Shown: one piece after another, positions 1 to 6,227 of the stretch | Position numbering within the stretch: position 1 is the first letter of the stretch | Layout: each line of letters starts with the position of its first letter | Assembly: GCA_947600345.1 (NCBI GenBank) | Contig: CANQGC010000175.1 | Coordinates: forward strand, 1 to 6,318 | Length of the DNA: 6,318 nucleotides | Direction: 5' to 3' | Source of the DNA: an uncultured Clostridia bacterium | Lineage (GTDB): Bacteria; Bacillota; Clostridia; Christensenellales; Aristaeellaceae | Translations under genes and position numbers: made by a program | Notes under the pieces: model-generated | What the model saw: only the letters and a program-made list of their open reading frames with translations | Told to the model about the DNA's origin: nothing | Databases searched by the model: none

Positions 1-636
1 GCCGTTCATCATGTCCACGATGTTCTTGGTGATGGCCATGCCCAGGCCGGTGCCCTGGATGCCGCTGACGGTGGAGTTGCGCTCCCGGGTGAAGGGCTCG
101 AACACCGTCCTGGCAAATTCCGGGCTCATGCCGATGCCGGTATCCTTGACGCGGAACTCGTATATGCCGCTGCCGGGATTATCGGAGGGCTTCTGCGTCA
201 CCTGGACGGAAACCTTGCCGCCCACGGGCGTAAACTTGATGGCGTTGGAGATCAGGTTCAGCAGAATCTGGTTCAGGCGCAGCTTGTCGCAGAAAACCTC
301 CTCGTCGGTCACGTCCACCGTGTCGATGAACAGCTCCAGCCGCTTGCTGTGGATGTCCGACTGGATGATGTTGCGCAGGCTCTGCAGTATGTCCGCCAGG
401 TTCTCCGGCCGCTCCTCGATGGTGACCTTGCCGGATTCGATGCGGCTCATGTCCAGCACGTCGTTGATGAGGCTCAGCAGGTGATTGGACGCCTGGGCGA
501 TCTTGCCCAGGTAGTCCTGGGCGCGCTCCCGGTTGTCCAGGTGGGTGGTCGCCAGCGCCGTGAAGCCGATGATGGCGTTCATCGGCGTGCGGATGTCGTG
601 GCTCATGTTGTTCAGGAAGGTGGTCTTGGCCCGGTT
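1..636 (-). repeat. Transmitter-domain repeat, left copy (inverted relative to 3644-4279)
   Basis: This stretch encodes residues 569-780 of the left kinase. It aligns without gaps to the right kinase transmitter, at roughly 70% amino-acid identity by hand count. Two DNA blocks are almost identical: 12-84 matches 4196-4268 with one mismatch in 73, and 560-609 matches 3671-3720 with one mismatch in 50. The repeat may continue past the window edge. Confidence 0.85.
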
Positions 637-2340
637 GGCGGCGTCCGCGGCGGACAGGGCCCGGCTCAGCTCCTCGGTGCGCGCCTCCAGGGCGGCGGTG
701 GCCCGGTTGATCTTCTCCTGCAGCTGGCGCTGGTTGCGGATGCGCACGGTCAGCATCGCCAGCGCGAACAGCAGAAGCAGCACCAGCGCCGTGCCCAGCA
801 GCGCGTAGACCGGATTGTTATAGAGGAACGCGATCAGGCTCTGGTTCGCGTCCGAGCGCCCCTCCTCCACCTCCTGGGCCACGATGGCGGAGATCTCGGC
901 GTCGCTCAGGCTGCTCACGGCCTTGTCCAGCAGCGACAGCAGCAGGTAGCTGTCCTTCGCGTGCACGCCGATGGAGTAGCCCATCGAATCCTCGCCCAGC
1001 AGCGTCGCCACCAGCCGGTTGCGCTCATCGTCGCGCACGTAGCGCTCGGCGATGTAGGAGTGCAGCACGGTGGCGTCCACGTCGCCGCGCAGCACGGCGC
1101 GCACGCAGTCGTCCACGGTGTCGCAGTAGACGATCTGCTCCGGGGCGTAGGCGTCAGTCACAAAGGTGTGCAGTATGTCCAGGTTGCGGATGGTGGATAT
1201 GCTGCGGATCTCGCCGGAGAAGCTGCTCAGCGTCAGGCGAGTGAAGTTCGTGTGGAAGTAGGGGTTGGTGATCTTGTAGTCCTCCTCCTCCGCCAGGTAG
1301 TAGTCGCTGGCGAAGTCCAGCACGATGTCCGCCGCGCTCGCGGCGCGCAACGCGAAGTACTCGTCCTTGTTGGCCACCTGCACGTACTCGTAGGGCAGCG
1401 ACAGCCGCTGGGCCATCAGCTCGAACGCGGCGGGCAGTATGCCCCGGGCCACGCCGTCCCGGAAGTAGGAGTAGGGCGCGCGGGCGGGATTCATCAATAC
1501 CTGAAGCTTCTCGCCCGATTGGATCAGCTCGTCCAGGAAGCCGCGCTCCTCGGCGGAGAGCACGATCTGCCCGGCCTGGTCCGTGGCGTAGTAGGTCTCG
1601 TGCATCTCGTTGCGCCAGTCCGGCTCGTGCATGTCCATGGCGTCGATGGCGTCGTCGATCTTCTTCATCAGATCCGCGCGGTCCTTGCGCACGCAGACGT
1701 AGAAGGGGCTGGCGTCGAAGGAGTCGATCAGCCACTCGTTCTCCGACACGCGCAGGCTGCCGGTGACGATGCCATCCACCCGGCCGCTCTGGAGCGCGGC
1801 GGTGAGCTCGTCCTGGGTCGCGAAGTATTCGGATGTATAGGTGAAGTGGTGCTCCGAAGCGAAGCGCTCGAAGTTGGCGTTCTTGGAATTGCCCTCCAGC
1901 ATGCCGATGTGCAGGCCGTCGTAGGTGGAGTAGTCGCCCTCGATCACGGCCTGGTTGCCGGCCTTCACGGTGAAGATGGTGGAGTTGGTGCCGATGTCCC
2001 GCTTGGAGAAGAGGAACTCCTCCGCCCGCTCCGGCGTGTAGGAGACGGAGGTCACCAGGTCCACCTCGCCGTTGCGCAGCATGTCCAGCGCGTCGGCGTA
2101 GGAGGCGTCGTAGCCGATGTACTCGTAGGTGAGGTCCGAGTGGGTGGCGAGCCGCTGCAGGAATTCGTAGCCGTAGCCGCTGCGGCGCCCGTCTTCGTCG
2201 ATCACGTGGTAGCCCGAAAAGGCGAAGAAGCCGACGCGCACGACGGTCTCCGACTCGGCGGAACTCATCGCTGCGGGCGCGAACAGCGCCGCGAGCATCA
2301 GCAGGACCAGAGCGACGCAGAATCGCTTCCTGAACTTCAT
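1..2340 (-). CDS. Sensor histidine kinase with tandem periplasmic-binding-protein sensor domains (BvgS/EvgS-like), C-terminus cut by window edge
   Basis: This membrane sensor kinase probably binds small solutes such as amino acids outside the cell and autophosphorylates a histidine inside. The visible part is 780 codons, open to base 1. Residues 1-28 look like a signal peptide (MKFRKR, a hydrophobic run, then AMSSA before ESE). Residues about 33-260 and 278-495 are two SBP_bac_3-like domains; the first has clear motifs such as GYGYEFLQRLA and GEVDLVTSVSYTPERAE. A single membrane helix lies at about 511-532, followed by a coiled-coil linker without an obvious HAMP domain. HisKA carries the phosphoacceptor His581 in NMSHDIRTPMNA. 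The ATPase domain shows the N box (N690-N699), the G1 box D733-TGIG and the G2 box G763-TGLG. Receiver or HPt domains, usual in this family, would lie beyond the window. The ATG at 2340 is fixed by an in-frame TGA two codons upstream. The ribosome binding site is weak (GGGG, 7 nt before). The ligand is unknown. Confidence 0.93.
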   Translation of the reverse strand, partial: MKFRKRFCVALVLLMLAALFAPAAMSSAESETVVRVGFFAFSGYHVIDEDGRRSGYGYEFLQRLATHSDLTYEYIGYDASYADALDMLRNGEVDLVTSVSYTPERAEEFLFSKRDIGTNSTIFTVKAGNQAVIEGDYSTYDGLHIGMLEGNSKNANFERFASEHHFTYTSEYFATQDELTAALQSGRVDGIVTGSLRVSENEWLIDSFDASPFYVCVRKDRADLMKKIDDAIDAMDMHEPDWRNEMHETYYATDQAGQIVLSAEERGFLDELIQSGEKLQVLMNPARAPYSYFRDGVARGILPAAFELMAQRLSLPYEYVQVANKDEYFALRAASAADIVLDFASDYYLAEEEDYKITNPYFHTNFTRLTLSSFSGEIRSISTIRNLDILHTFVTDAYAPEQIVYCDTVDDCVRAVLRGDVDATVLHSYIAERYVRDDERNRLVATLLGEDSMGYSIGVHAKDSYLLLSLLDKAVSSLSDAEISAIVAQEVEEGRSDANQSLIAFLYNNPVYALLGTALVLLLLFALAMLTVRIRNQRQLQEKINRATAALEARTEELSRALSAADAANRAKTTFLNNMSHDIRTPMNAIIGFTALATTHLDNRERAQDYLGKIAQASNHLLSLINDVLDMSRIESGKVTIEERPENLADILQSLRNIIQSDIHSKRLELFIDTVDVTDEEVFCDKLRLNQILLNLISNAIKFTPVGGKVSVQVTQKPSDNPGSGIYEFRVKDTGIGMSPEFARTVFEPFTRERNSTVSGIQGTGLGMAITKNIVDMMNG

Positions 2341-2395
2341 ATGTCAACCCCATTTCATTGCGAGAGCTCCATCCACTGAAAGCAGGACAGCATAC

Positions 2396-2405
2396 ACTAA
2401 TTTTA
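2396..2405 (-). repeat. TAAAATTAGT box, left copy
   Basis: On the minus strand this reads TAAAATTAGT, overlapping the last base of the left kinase -10 element and reaching its likely start site. An identical box in the opposite orientation lies at 2511-2520, next to the right kinase promoter. Similarity extends upstream (TATAC here, TATGT there). It may be a shared regulator site or a remnant of promoter duplication. Confidence 0.6.
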
Positions 2406-2433
2406 GTATACCACAGTTTGTCCATCATTTCAA
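2405..2433 (-). promoter_or_regulatory. Sigma-A-like promoter of the left kinase gene
   Basis: Reading leftward, TTGAAA (2433-2428) is followed after exactly 17 nt by TATACT (2410-2405). Both are close to the sigma-A consensus. Transcription would begin near 2398, giving a leader of about 58 nt before the ATG at 2340. The element lies in the only gap upstream of this gene. Confidence 0.75.
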
Positions 2434-2487
2434 AGGAATTTGTGAAAAGTCTGGTGGAATTCTACATCAAAACGCACAAATATCATC

Positions 2488-2516
2488 TGGACAATTTACA
2501 AACTTTATGTTAAAAT
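2488..2516 (+). promoter_or_regulatory. Sigma-A-like promoter of the right kinase gene
   Basis: TGGACA (2488-2493) is followed after 17 nt by TAAAAT (2511-2516); each differs from the sigma-A consensus at one base. Transcription would begin near 2523, leaving a GC-rich leader of about 90 nt before the ATG at 2612. TATGTT at 2506-2511 is an alternative -10 that would mirror the left kinase promoter more closely but lacks a good -35. Confidence 0.65.
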
Positions 2517-2520
2517 TAGT
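2511..2520 (+). repeat. TAAAATTAGT box, right copy
   Basis: This is the plus-strand twin of the box at 2396-2405, identical over 10 nt. Here its first six bases can serve as the -10 element of the right kinase promoter. The two copies are inverted relative to each other and each faces its own gene. Confidence 0.6.
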
Positions 2521-2597
2521 TTGGTGAGAATTCGGAAAGCGCTGCGGTTCGGGGAATCCCGCGCGCGGCGGATTTCTTTCGCATTGTTTATTTTGAA

Positions 2598-2603
2598 AAG
2601 GAG
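2598..2603 (+). promoter_or_regulatory. Ribosome binding site of the right kinase
   Basis: AAGGAG lies 8 nt before the ATG at 2612. It fixes this start. Confidence 0.85.
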
Positions 2604-2611
2604 TACGAGGG

Positions 2612-5197
2612 ATGAAAAACCACGAGCCCAAGGTAAAGCGCGCGCACGTGGATCGAAGCCTGACCGCCACGGGCATCTTTATTCTCGTCATCGCGGCGCT
2701 GCTGATCGTCGGCTACGCAAAGATCAACGACTCGCTGCACAAGCGCGCCATCGGCCGCATGGAGGAGGGCGTACAAACCGTCATCGAGGAGGTCACCTCC
2801 AAGTTCAAGCGCGAGAGCAGCATACTCAACGCCGCGGCGGACATCATCTCCCAGGCGGACAACTTCGATCAGCAAGCTACGATGGACATCATGGAGAACA
2901 TCAACCCACTGCTGGAGACGATGAAGATCCGCGTGCTGCTGCCCAACGACCAGGTGATCACGCCCGACGGCAGCATCGTCGACGCAACGGAGGTCGCCGG
3001 CCTCTCCTTCGAGGCGGAGGCTCCGCTGGGCGAGCACGTGTCCGACCGCGTGGACAACGGCGATACGCCGATGTTGCGCCACTTCGTGCCCATCGTGCAG
3101 GACGGCGAGACCGCCGCGCTGCTCTACGGCATCACCCGGCTGGAGGATCTGCCCGACAGCCTGAACATCGACAACATCTACAACGCCTCGGCCTCCGTCT
3201 ACATCATCGACAGCCGCAGCGGCGATCTCATACTCGACACCTTCCCCACCCACACGAAGCTGGGCAACCTCAGCGATTTTACCACCGCGAACGATCCTAC
3301 CCGCGAGACCAAGGGCATGGCCAACTGGGAGGAGTACACCGACGCGATGGTGCACCTGGAGACCGGCTACGTGATCTACCGCACCAAGAACACCGACGGC
3401 TGGATGTACCTGTACTACGCCCCGGCGGGCATCAACGAGTGGGCCATCGCCGTGGACGTGCCGGAGAAGGAGGCCTTCTCCAGCGTGTTCGTGGTGCGCC
3501 AGATCTGGATCGTGATGGGCGCGGTGCTGGCGCTGGCGGTGCTGTCGTACTACATCTGGGTCAGCCGCAACGCCAAGCGCATACTGGAGCGCACCGTGGA
3601 GCAGGCGGTGCTCACCGAGAAGCTGCACAAGGCCGAGGCCGCCGACCGGGCCAAGAGCACCTTCCTCAGCAACATGAGCCACGACATCCGCACGCCCATG
3701 AACGCCATCATCGGCTTCACCACGCTGGCACAGACGAACCTGGACAACCGGGAGCGCGTGCAGGAGTACCTGCGCAAGATCCTGTCCTCCAGCAACCACC
3801 TGCTCAGCCTGATCAACGACATACTGGACATGAGCCGCATCGAGTCCGGCAAGCTCAACATCGAGGAGAAGGAGTGCTCGATCTCGGACATCTTCCGCGA
3901 CATGCGCAACATCATCCAGACCCAGATGCACTCCAAGCAGCTGAACTTCTTCATGGACACGGTGGACGTGATCGACGAGGACATCTACTGCGACAAGCTG
4001 CACGTGAACCAGGTGCTGCTCAATCTGCTCTCCAACGCCATCAAGTTCACGCCCTCCGGCGGCACCGTGGCGCTGACCGTGGCGCAGAAGCCCAACGCGC
4101 CCAAGGGCTACGGCCGGTATGAGATTCGCGTGAAGGACACCGGCATCGGCATGAGCCCGGAGTTCGCCGAGCACATATTCGAGCCCTTCGAGCGCGAGCG
4201 CAACTCCACCGTCAGCGGCATCCAGGGCACGGGCCTGGGCATGGCCATCACCAAGAACATCGTGGACACCATGGGCGGCACCATCCAGGTGATCACCGAG
4301 CCCGGCAAGGGCACGGAGTTCATCATCAACCTGGACTTCCGCCTGCAGTCCAACCCGAAGCAGGTGGAGGTCGTGCGCGAGCTGGAGGGCCTGCGGGCGC
4401 TGGTGGTGGACGACAGCTTCACCACCTGCGACAGCGTGACTAAGATGCTCAAGCAGATCGGCATGCGGCCCGAGTGGACGATGCACGGCAAGGAGGCCGT
4501 GCTGCGCGCCCAGCAGGCCGTGGAGATGGGCGACGCCTACCGTGCCTACATCATCGACTGGCTGCTGCCCGACCTGGGCGGGCTGGAGGTGGTGCGGCAG
4601 ATCCGCGCCATCGTGGGCCAGGACACGCCCATCATCATCGTCACCGCCTACGACTGGACCGCCATCGAGGACGAGGCCCGGGAGGCCGGCGTCACGGCCT
4701 TCTGCTCGAAGCCCATCTTCCTGTCCGAGCTGCGCGAGATACTGGCCGCCGCGGCCAGCGGCGGCGAGCTGCCCGGGCGGAGCACCCCCCGCGTGCCAGA
4801 GATGGAGCAGAGCTTCCAGGGCGAGCGCCTGCTGCTGGTGGAGGACAACGAATTGAACCGCGAGATCGCCCAGGAGCTTCTGGAGGAGAGCGGCTTCCAG
4901 GTAGACACCGCCGAGGACGGTACCGTAGCGGTGGACATCGTCAAGAAATCCGAGCCCGGCCACTACGCGCTGATCCTGATGGACATCCAGATGCCGGTCA
5001 TGAACGGCTACGACGCCGCCAAGGCCATCCGCGCCCTGGACGACCCCGCGCTGGCCAACATCCCCATCGTAGCCATGACCGCCAACGCCTTCGACGAGGA
5101 CCGCCAGAAGGCAATGGATGCGGGCATGAATGCGCACGTGGCGAAGCCGATTGATCTTGACAAATTGATGGAGGTACTGAAATCCATACTGAAGTAA
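2612..5197 (+). CDS. Hybrid sensor histidine kinase with extracytoplasmic Cache-like sensor and two receiver domains
   Basis: This 861-aa membrane hybrid kinase autophosphorylates a histidine and passes the phosphate to its own receivers. A basic N-terminus leads into membrane helix 1 (about 17-36). Residues 37-293 form an extracytoplasmic region that resembles a double Cache sensor (YIIDSRSGDLI, later GWMYLYYAPAGINEWAIAV), although that family call is inference. Helix 2 (about 298-317) runs into a short coiled coil with no HAMP. HisKA has His357 in SNMSHDIRTPMNA. The ATPase domain shows Asn475, the G1 box D509-TGIG and the G2 box G539-TGLG. Receiver 1 has D600/D601, phosphoacceptor D649 (IIDWLLPD), VTAY and K700. 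Receiver 2 has E744/D745, D791 (LMDIQMP), MTAN and K845. Both receivers look active. No HPt domain is present, so any onward phosphorelay needs another protein. The ATG at 2612 follows AAGGAG by 8 nt. A hairpin terminator follows the stop. The ligand and target are unknown. Confidence 0.95.
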   Translation: MKNHEPKVKRAHVDRSLTATGIFILVIAALLIVGYAKINDSLHKRAIGRMEEGVQTVIEEVTSKFKRESSILNAAADIISQADNFDQQATMDIMENINPLLETMKIRVLLPNDQVITPDGSIVDATEVAGLSFEAEAPLGEHVSDRVDNGDTPMLRHFVPIVQDGETAALLYGITRLEDLPDSLNIDNIYNASASVYIIDSRSGDLILDTFPTHTKLGNLSDFTTANDPTRETKGMANWEEYTDAMVHLETGYVIYRTKNTDGWMYLYYAPAGINEWAIAVDVPEKEAFSSVFVVRQIWIVMGAVLALAVLSYYIWVSRNAKRILERTVEQAVLTEKLHKAEAADRAKSTFLSNMSHDIRTPMNAIIGFTTLAQTNLDNRERVQEYLRKILSSSNHLLSLINDILDMSRIESGKLNIEEKECSISDIFRDMRNIIQTQMHSKQLNFFMDTVDVIDEDIYCDKLHVNQVLLNLLSNAIKFTPSGGTVALTVAQKPNAPKGYGRYEIRVKDTGIGMSPEFAEHIFEPFERERNSTVSGIQGTGLGMAITKNIVDTMGGTIQVITEPGKGTEFIINLDFRLQSNPKQVEVVRELEGLRALVVDDSFTTCDSVTKMLKQIGMRPEWTMHGKEAVLRAQQAVEMGDAYRAYIIDWLLPDLGGLEVVRQIRAIVGQDTPIIIVTAYDWTAIEDEAREAGVTAFCSKPIFLSELREILAAAASGGELPGRSTPRVPEMEQSFQGERLLLVEDNELNREIAQELLEESGFQVDTAEDGTVAVDIVKKSEPGHYALILMDIQMPVMNGYDAAKAIRALDDPALANIPIVAMTANAFDEDRQKAMDAGMNAHVAKPIDLDKLMEVLKSILK
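3644..4279 (+). repeat. Transmitter-domain repeat, right copy (inverted relative to 1-636)
   Basis: This encodes residues 345-556 of the right kinase, the HisKA and ATPase domains, and is the partner of the inverted repeat at 1-636. The two copies are about 3 kb apart. The repeat is a coding homology and not a mobile element; no insertion sequence ends are visible around it. Confidence 0.85.
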
Positions 5198-5220
5198 AGC
5201 GAGGAAGTATCCCTTCAAGC

Positions 5221-5256
5221 AAAACCGGGAAGAGCGCAGCGCTCTTCCCGGTTTTT
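5221..5256. terminator. Bidirectional rho-independent terminator between convergent genes
   Basis: A perfect inverted repeat has 17-nt arms (5221-5237 and 5239-5255) around base 5238. In RNA it would form a stem of about 13-15 bp with a tight loop, GC-rich in the middle and ending in a T run (5252-5256). On the minus strand the arm ends in TTTT. The hairpin starts 23 bases after the right kinase stop and abuts the TAA of the leftward 69-aa regulator, so it can serve both. Confidence 0.92.
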
Positions 5257-5464
5257 ATTCCTCTTCGTCCGGTATATACTCCGCGACATCCTCCAGCTTG
5301 CAGTTCAATATGGCGCAGAGCTTATTCAATGTGTGCGTCGATACGGGCATATCCGCCTGCAATCGCTGCACAGTCGCGTGGCTCATCTCGTACTTGACGC
5401 GCAACGTGTACGTCGTCATCTTCCGCTCGGCCATCGTCCTCCACAGCGGCGCATAACGAATCAT
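5255..5464 (-). CDS. Small XRE-family (HTH_26/YozG-like) transcriptional regulator, 69 aa
   Basis: This small Cro/C1-type DNA-binding protein is almost entirely one helix-turn-helix domain. The sequence MIRYAPLWRTMAERKMTTY, then SHATVQRLQADMPVSTHTLNKLCAILNC and a final LEDVAEYIPDEEE, fits the short HTH_26-type regulators common in Firmicutes, which usually run 65-80 aa. I chose the ATG at 5464. It lies 10 nt after the stop of the upstream regulator gene and has AAAGGTGAG about 9 nt before it. A GTG at 5485 would add seven residues (VKGEAGE) but would overlap the upstream gene and bury this ribosome binding site. The arrangement suggests a two-gene operon with translational coupling. Its stop codon touches the shared terminator hairpin. 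The DNA target is unknown; it may act with its upstream neighbour. Confidence 0.88.
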   Translation of the reverse strand: MIRYAPLWRTMAERKMTTYTLRVKYEMSHATVQRLQADMPVSTHTLNKLCAILNCKLEDVAEYIPDEEE

Positions 5465-5474
5465 CTCTCCGGCC

Positions 5475-5816
5475 TCACCTTTCACTCTCGCCGAGGTAAG
5501 CCTTCAGTATATTGATTGCAACTCTCTGCTTTTCCGCAGAACAATTTGAAATCGCTTCAGCAATCCAGTGTTGATTCAGAACGGATTCTTCCGATTTGGG
5601 CTTCAGCAAAATATCGTCTGGGCGCGTCTTTAGCGCAACGCTGATGGCCAGAAGCGTATCGACGGACATCCCCGCTGTTCCGAGCTCGATTCGCGTATAG
5701 AACGTAAGGCTCTTGTCGATCATCTCGGCAACCTGCTCCTGCGTAAGGCCCAGCGCTGTGCGACGCGTCCGAAGTTTATTCCCGATTTCTTTGCGGTTAT
5801 AAGCGATTTTAGCCAA
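5475..5816 (-). CDS. XRE-family transcriptional regulator, 113 aa, TTG start
   Basis: This is a Cro/C1-type helix-turn-helix regulator. Residues about 11-70 form the domain: IGNKLRTRRTALGLTQEQVA holds helices 1-2, then SLTFYTRIELG is the recognition region and MSVDTLLAISVALKTRPDDIL closes the fold. A C-terminal helical tail (about 78-113, ending ILKAYLGESER) is typical of small Clostridia XRE proteins and may help dimerisation. The frame stays open upstream to an ATG at 5912, but that extension (MNISYYTYQFYHN...) spans the promoter and operator and is not protein-like. The TTG at 5816 has GGAGGG 8 nt before it and starts just ahead of the domain, so I chose it. It is the first gene of a leftward operon with the 69-aa regulator and is divergent from the 96-aa regulator. 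The operator-like palindrome at 5868-5882 suggests autoregulation. The start choice is less sure than the family. Confidence 0.88.
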   Translation of the reverse strand: MAKIAYNRKEIGNKLRTRRTALGLTQEQVAEMIDKSLTFYTRIELGTAGMSVDTLLAISVALKTRPDDILLKPKSEESVLNQHWIAEAISNCSAEKQRVAINILKAYLGESER

Positions 5817-5824
5817 TCCTTTCG

Positions 5825-5830
5825 CCCTCC
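5825..5830 (-). promoter_or_regulatory. Ribosome binding site that selects the TTG start of the 113-aa regulator
   Basis: On the minus strand GGAGGG lies 8 nt before TTG at 5816. No comparable site precedes the upstream in-frame ATG codons. Confidence 0.75.
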
Positions 5831-5838
5831 ATACAAAT

Positions 5839-5867
5839 ATTATGCGCTCGGTTTGGCTTGAACTTAA
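5839..5867 (-). promoter_or_regulatory. Promoter of the leftward XRE operon
   Basis: Reading leftward, TTAAGT (5867-5862, a weak -35) is followed after 17 nt by CATAAT (5844-5839), one base from the -10 consensus. Transcription would start near 5832, just ahead of the ribosome binding site, giving a very short leader. The -35 adjoins the palindrome at 5868-5882. Confidence 0.55.
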
Positions 5868-5882
5868 TACCATATTATGGTA
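5868..5882. promoter_or_regulatory. Operator-like inverted repeat TACCAT-ATT-ATGGTA
   Basis: Perfect 6-bp arms flank a 3-nt spacer, a size fitting a dimeric XRE repressor site. It touches the -35 of the leftward promoter and lies just upstream of the AT-rich -10 candidates of the rightward gene, so one bound dimer could control both. Which regulator binds is not shown. Confidence 0.6.
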
Positions 5883-5891
5883 GAATTGATA

Positions 5892-5909
5892 TGTATAATA
5901 TGATATATT
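5892..5909 (+). promoter_or_regulatory. Probable promoter region of the 96-aa XRE gene
   Basis: Two -10 candidates are seen: TATAAT at 5894-5899 (consensus) and TATATT at 5904-5909, preceded by an extended TGA. Neither has a convincing -35 at 17 nt (CATATT and TAGAAT). The direct repeat TGATAT occurs at 5887-5892 and 5901-5906. The exact start cannot be decided from sequence. Confidence 0.45.
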
Positions 5910-5936
5910 CACCGTAATCGAATGGGGAGAGCATTG

Positions 5937-6227
5937 ATGAAATTAAACTACAAAATGATCGGAAAGCGCATTCAAAAGCAACGGAAGAAATGCCACCTAA
6001 CGCAGGAGCAGCTTGCGGAGCGCGCCAATATCTCTGCGTCCTTCATGGGGCACATCGAAAGGGGAACTCGCAAAATGAGCGTCGAGACGCTCTGTGAACT
6101 CTCGCTCGCCCTGGACTGCTCAGTTGATGAACTTCTCGGTATGGGATTATTAAAAACGGACTGCCGACCAAGTGCAAGCGAGCTGTTGGCATTGGCCCAG
6201 GCATTGGCAACCAAAAAGGGATTGTAA
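5937..6227 (+). CDS. XRE-family transcriptional regulator, 96 aa
   Basis: This Cro/C1-type DNA-binding protein has its helix-turn-helix at residues about 7-68. Key stretches are IGKRIQKQRKKCHLTQEQLAE, ISASFMGHIERGTRKMSVETL and LSLALDCSVDELLG, a near-canonical HTH_3 pattern. The remaining 28 residues form a short, probably helical tail (SASELLALAQALATKKGL) with no recognised function. I chose the ATG at 5937 because GGGGAG ends 7 nt before it. The alternative ATG at 5922 would overlap that ribosome binding site and add only MGRAL. It is divergent from the 113-aa regulator across a spacer of about 120 bp, and it resembles that protein in the helix 1-2 region (LTQEQLAE against LTQEQVAE), so the two may be distant paralogs with opposing or cross-regulatory roles. 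Nothing here shows what it regulates. Confidence 0.9.
   Translation: MKLNYKMIGKRIQKQRKKCHLTQEQLAERANISASFMGHIERGTRKMSVETLCELSLALDCSVDELLGMGLLKTDCRPSASELLALAQALATKKGL

Noticed and set aside
349..2379. Long rightward open frame (676 codons) antisense to the left kinase
   Set aside because: It has the same antisense artefact composition, no ribosome binding site, and lies entirely within a clear kinase gene.
2344..2393. Short upstream reading frames in the left kinase leader (MLSCFQWMELSQ and MKWG)
   Set aside because: They overlap near the kinase start and could suggest leader control, but none has a ribosome binding site or recognised leader-peptide features.
1154..2428. Leftward 424-codon frame overlapping the left kinase in another frame
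   Set aside because: It is Arg-rich low-complexity translation without motifs, starts inside the promoter region, and is out of frame with the recognisable signal peptide and sensor domains.
2521..4122. Rightward 533-codon frame overlapping the right kinase
   Set aside because: It is an Arg/His/Gly-rich shadow frame; the real kinase frame has all the conserved motifs.
2588..5218. Very long leftward open frame (876 codons) fully antisense to the right kinase
   Set aside because: Its translation is rich in His, Val, Gln and Gly with no domain motifs. It arises from GC-ending codons on the sense strand, which remove stops in that antisense frame.
5255..6227. Toxin-antitoxin module with the XRE proteins as antitoxins
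   Set aside because: No toxin-like partner (HipA, RelE/HigB, Fic or similar) is adjacent. All three small genes encode helix-turn-helix proteins only.
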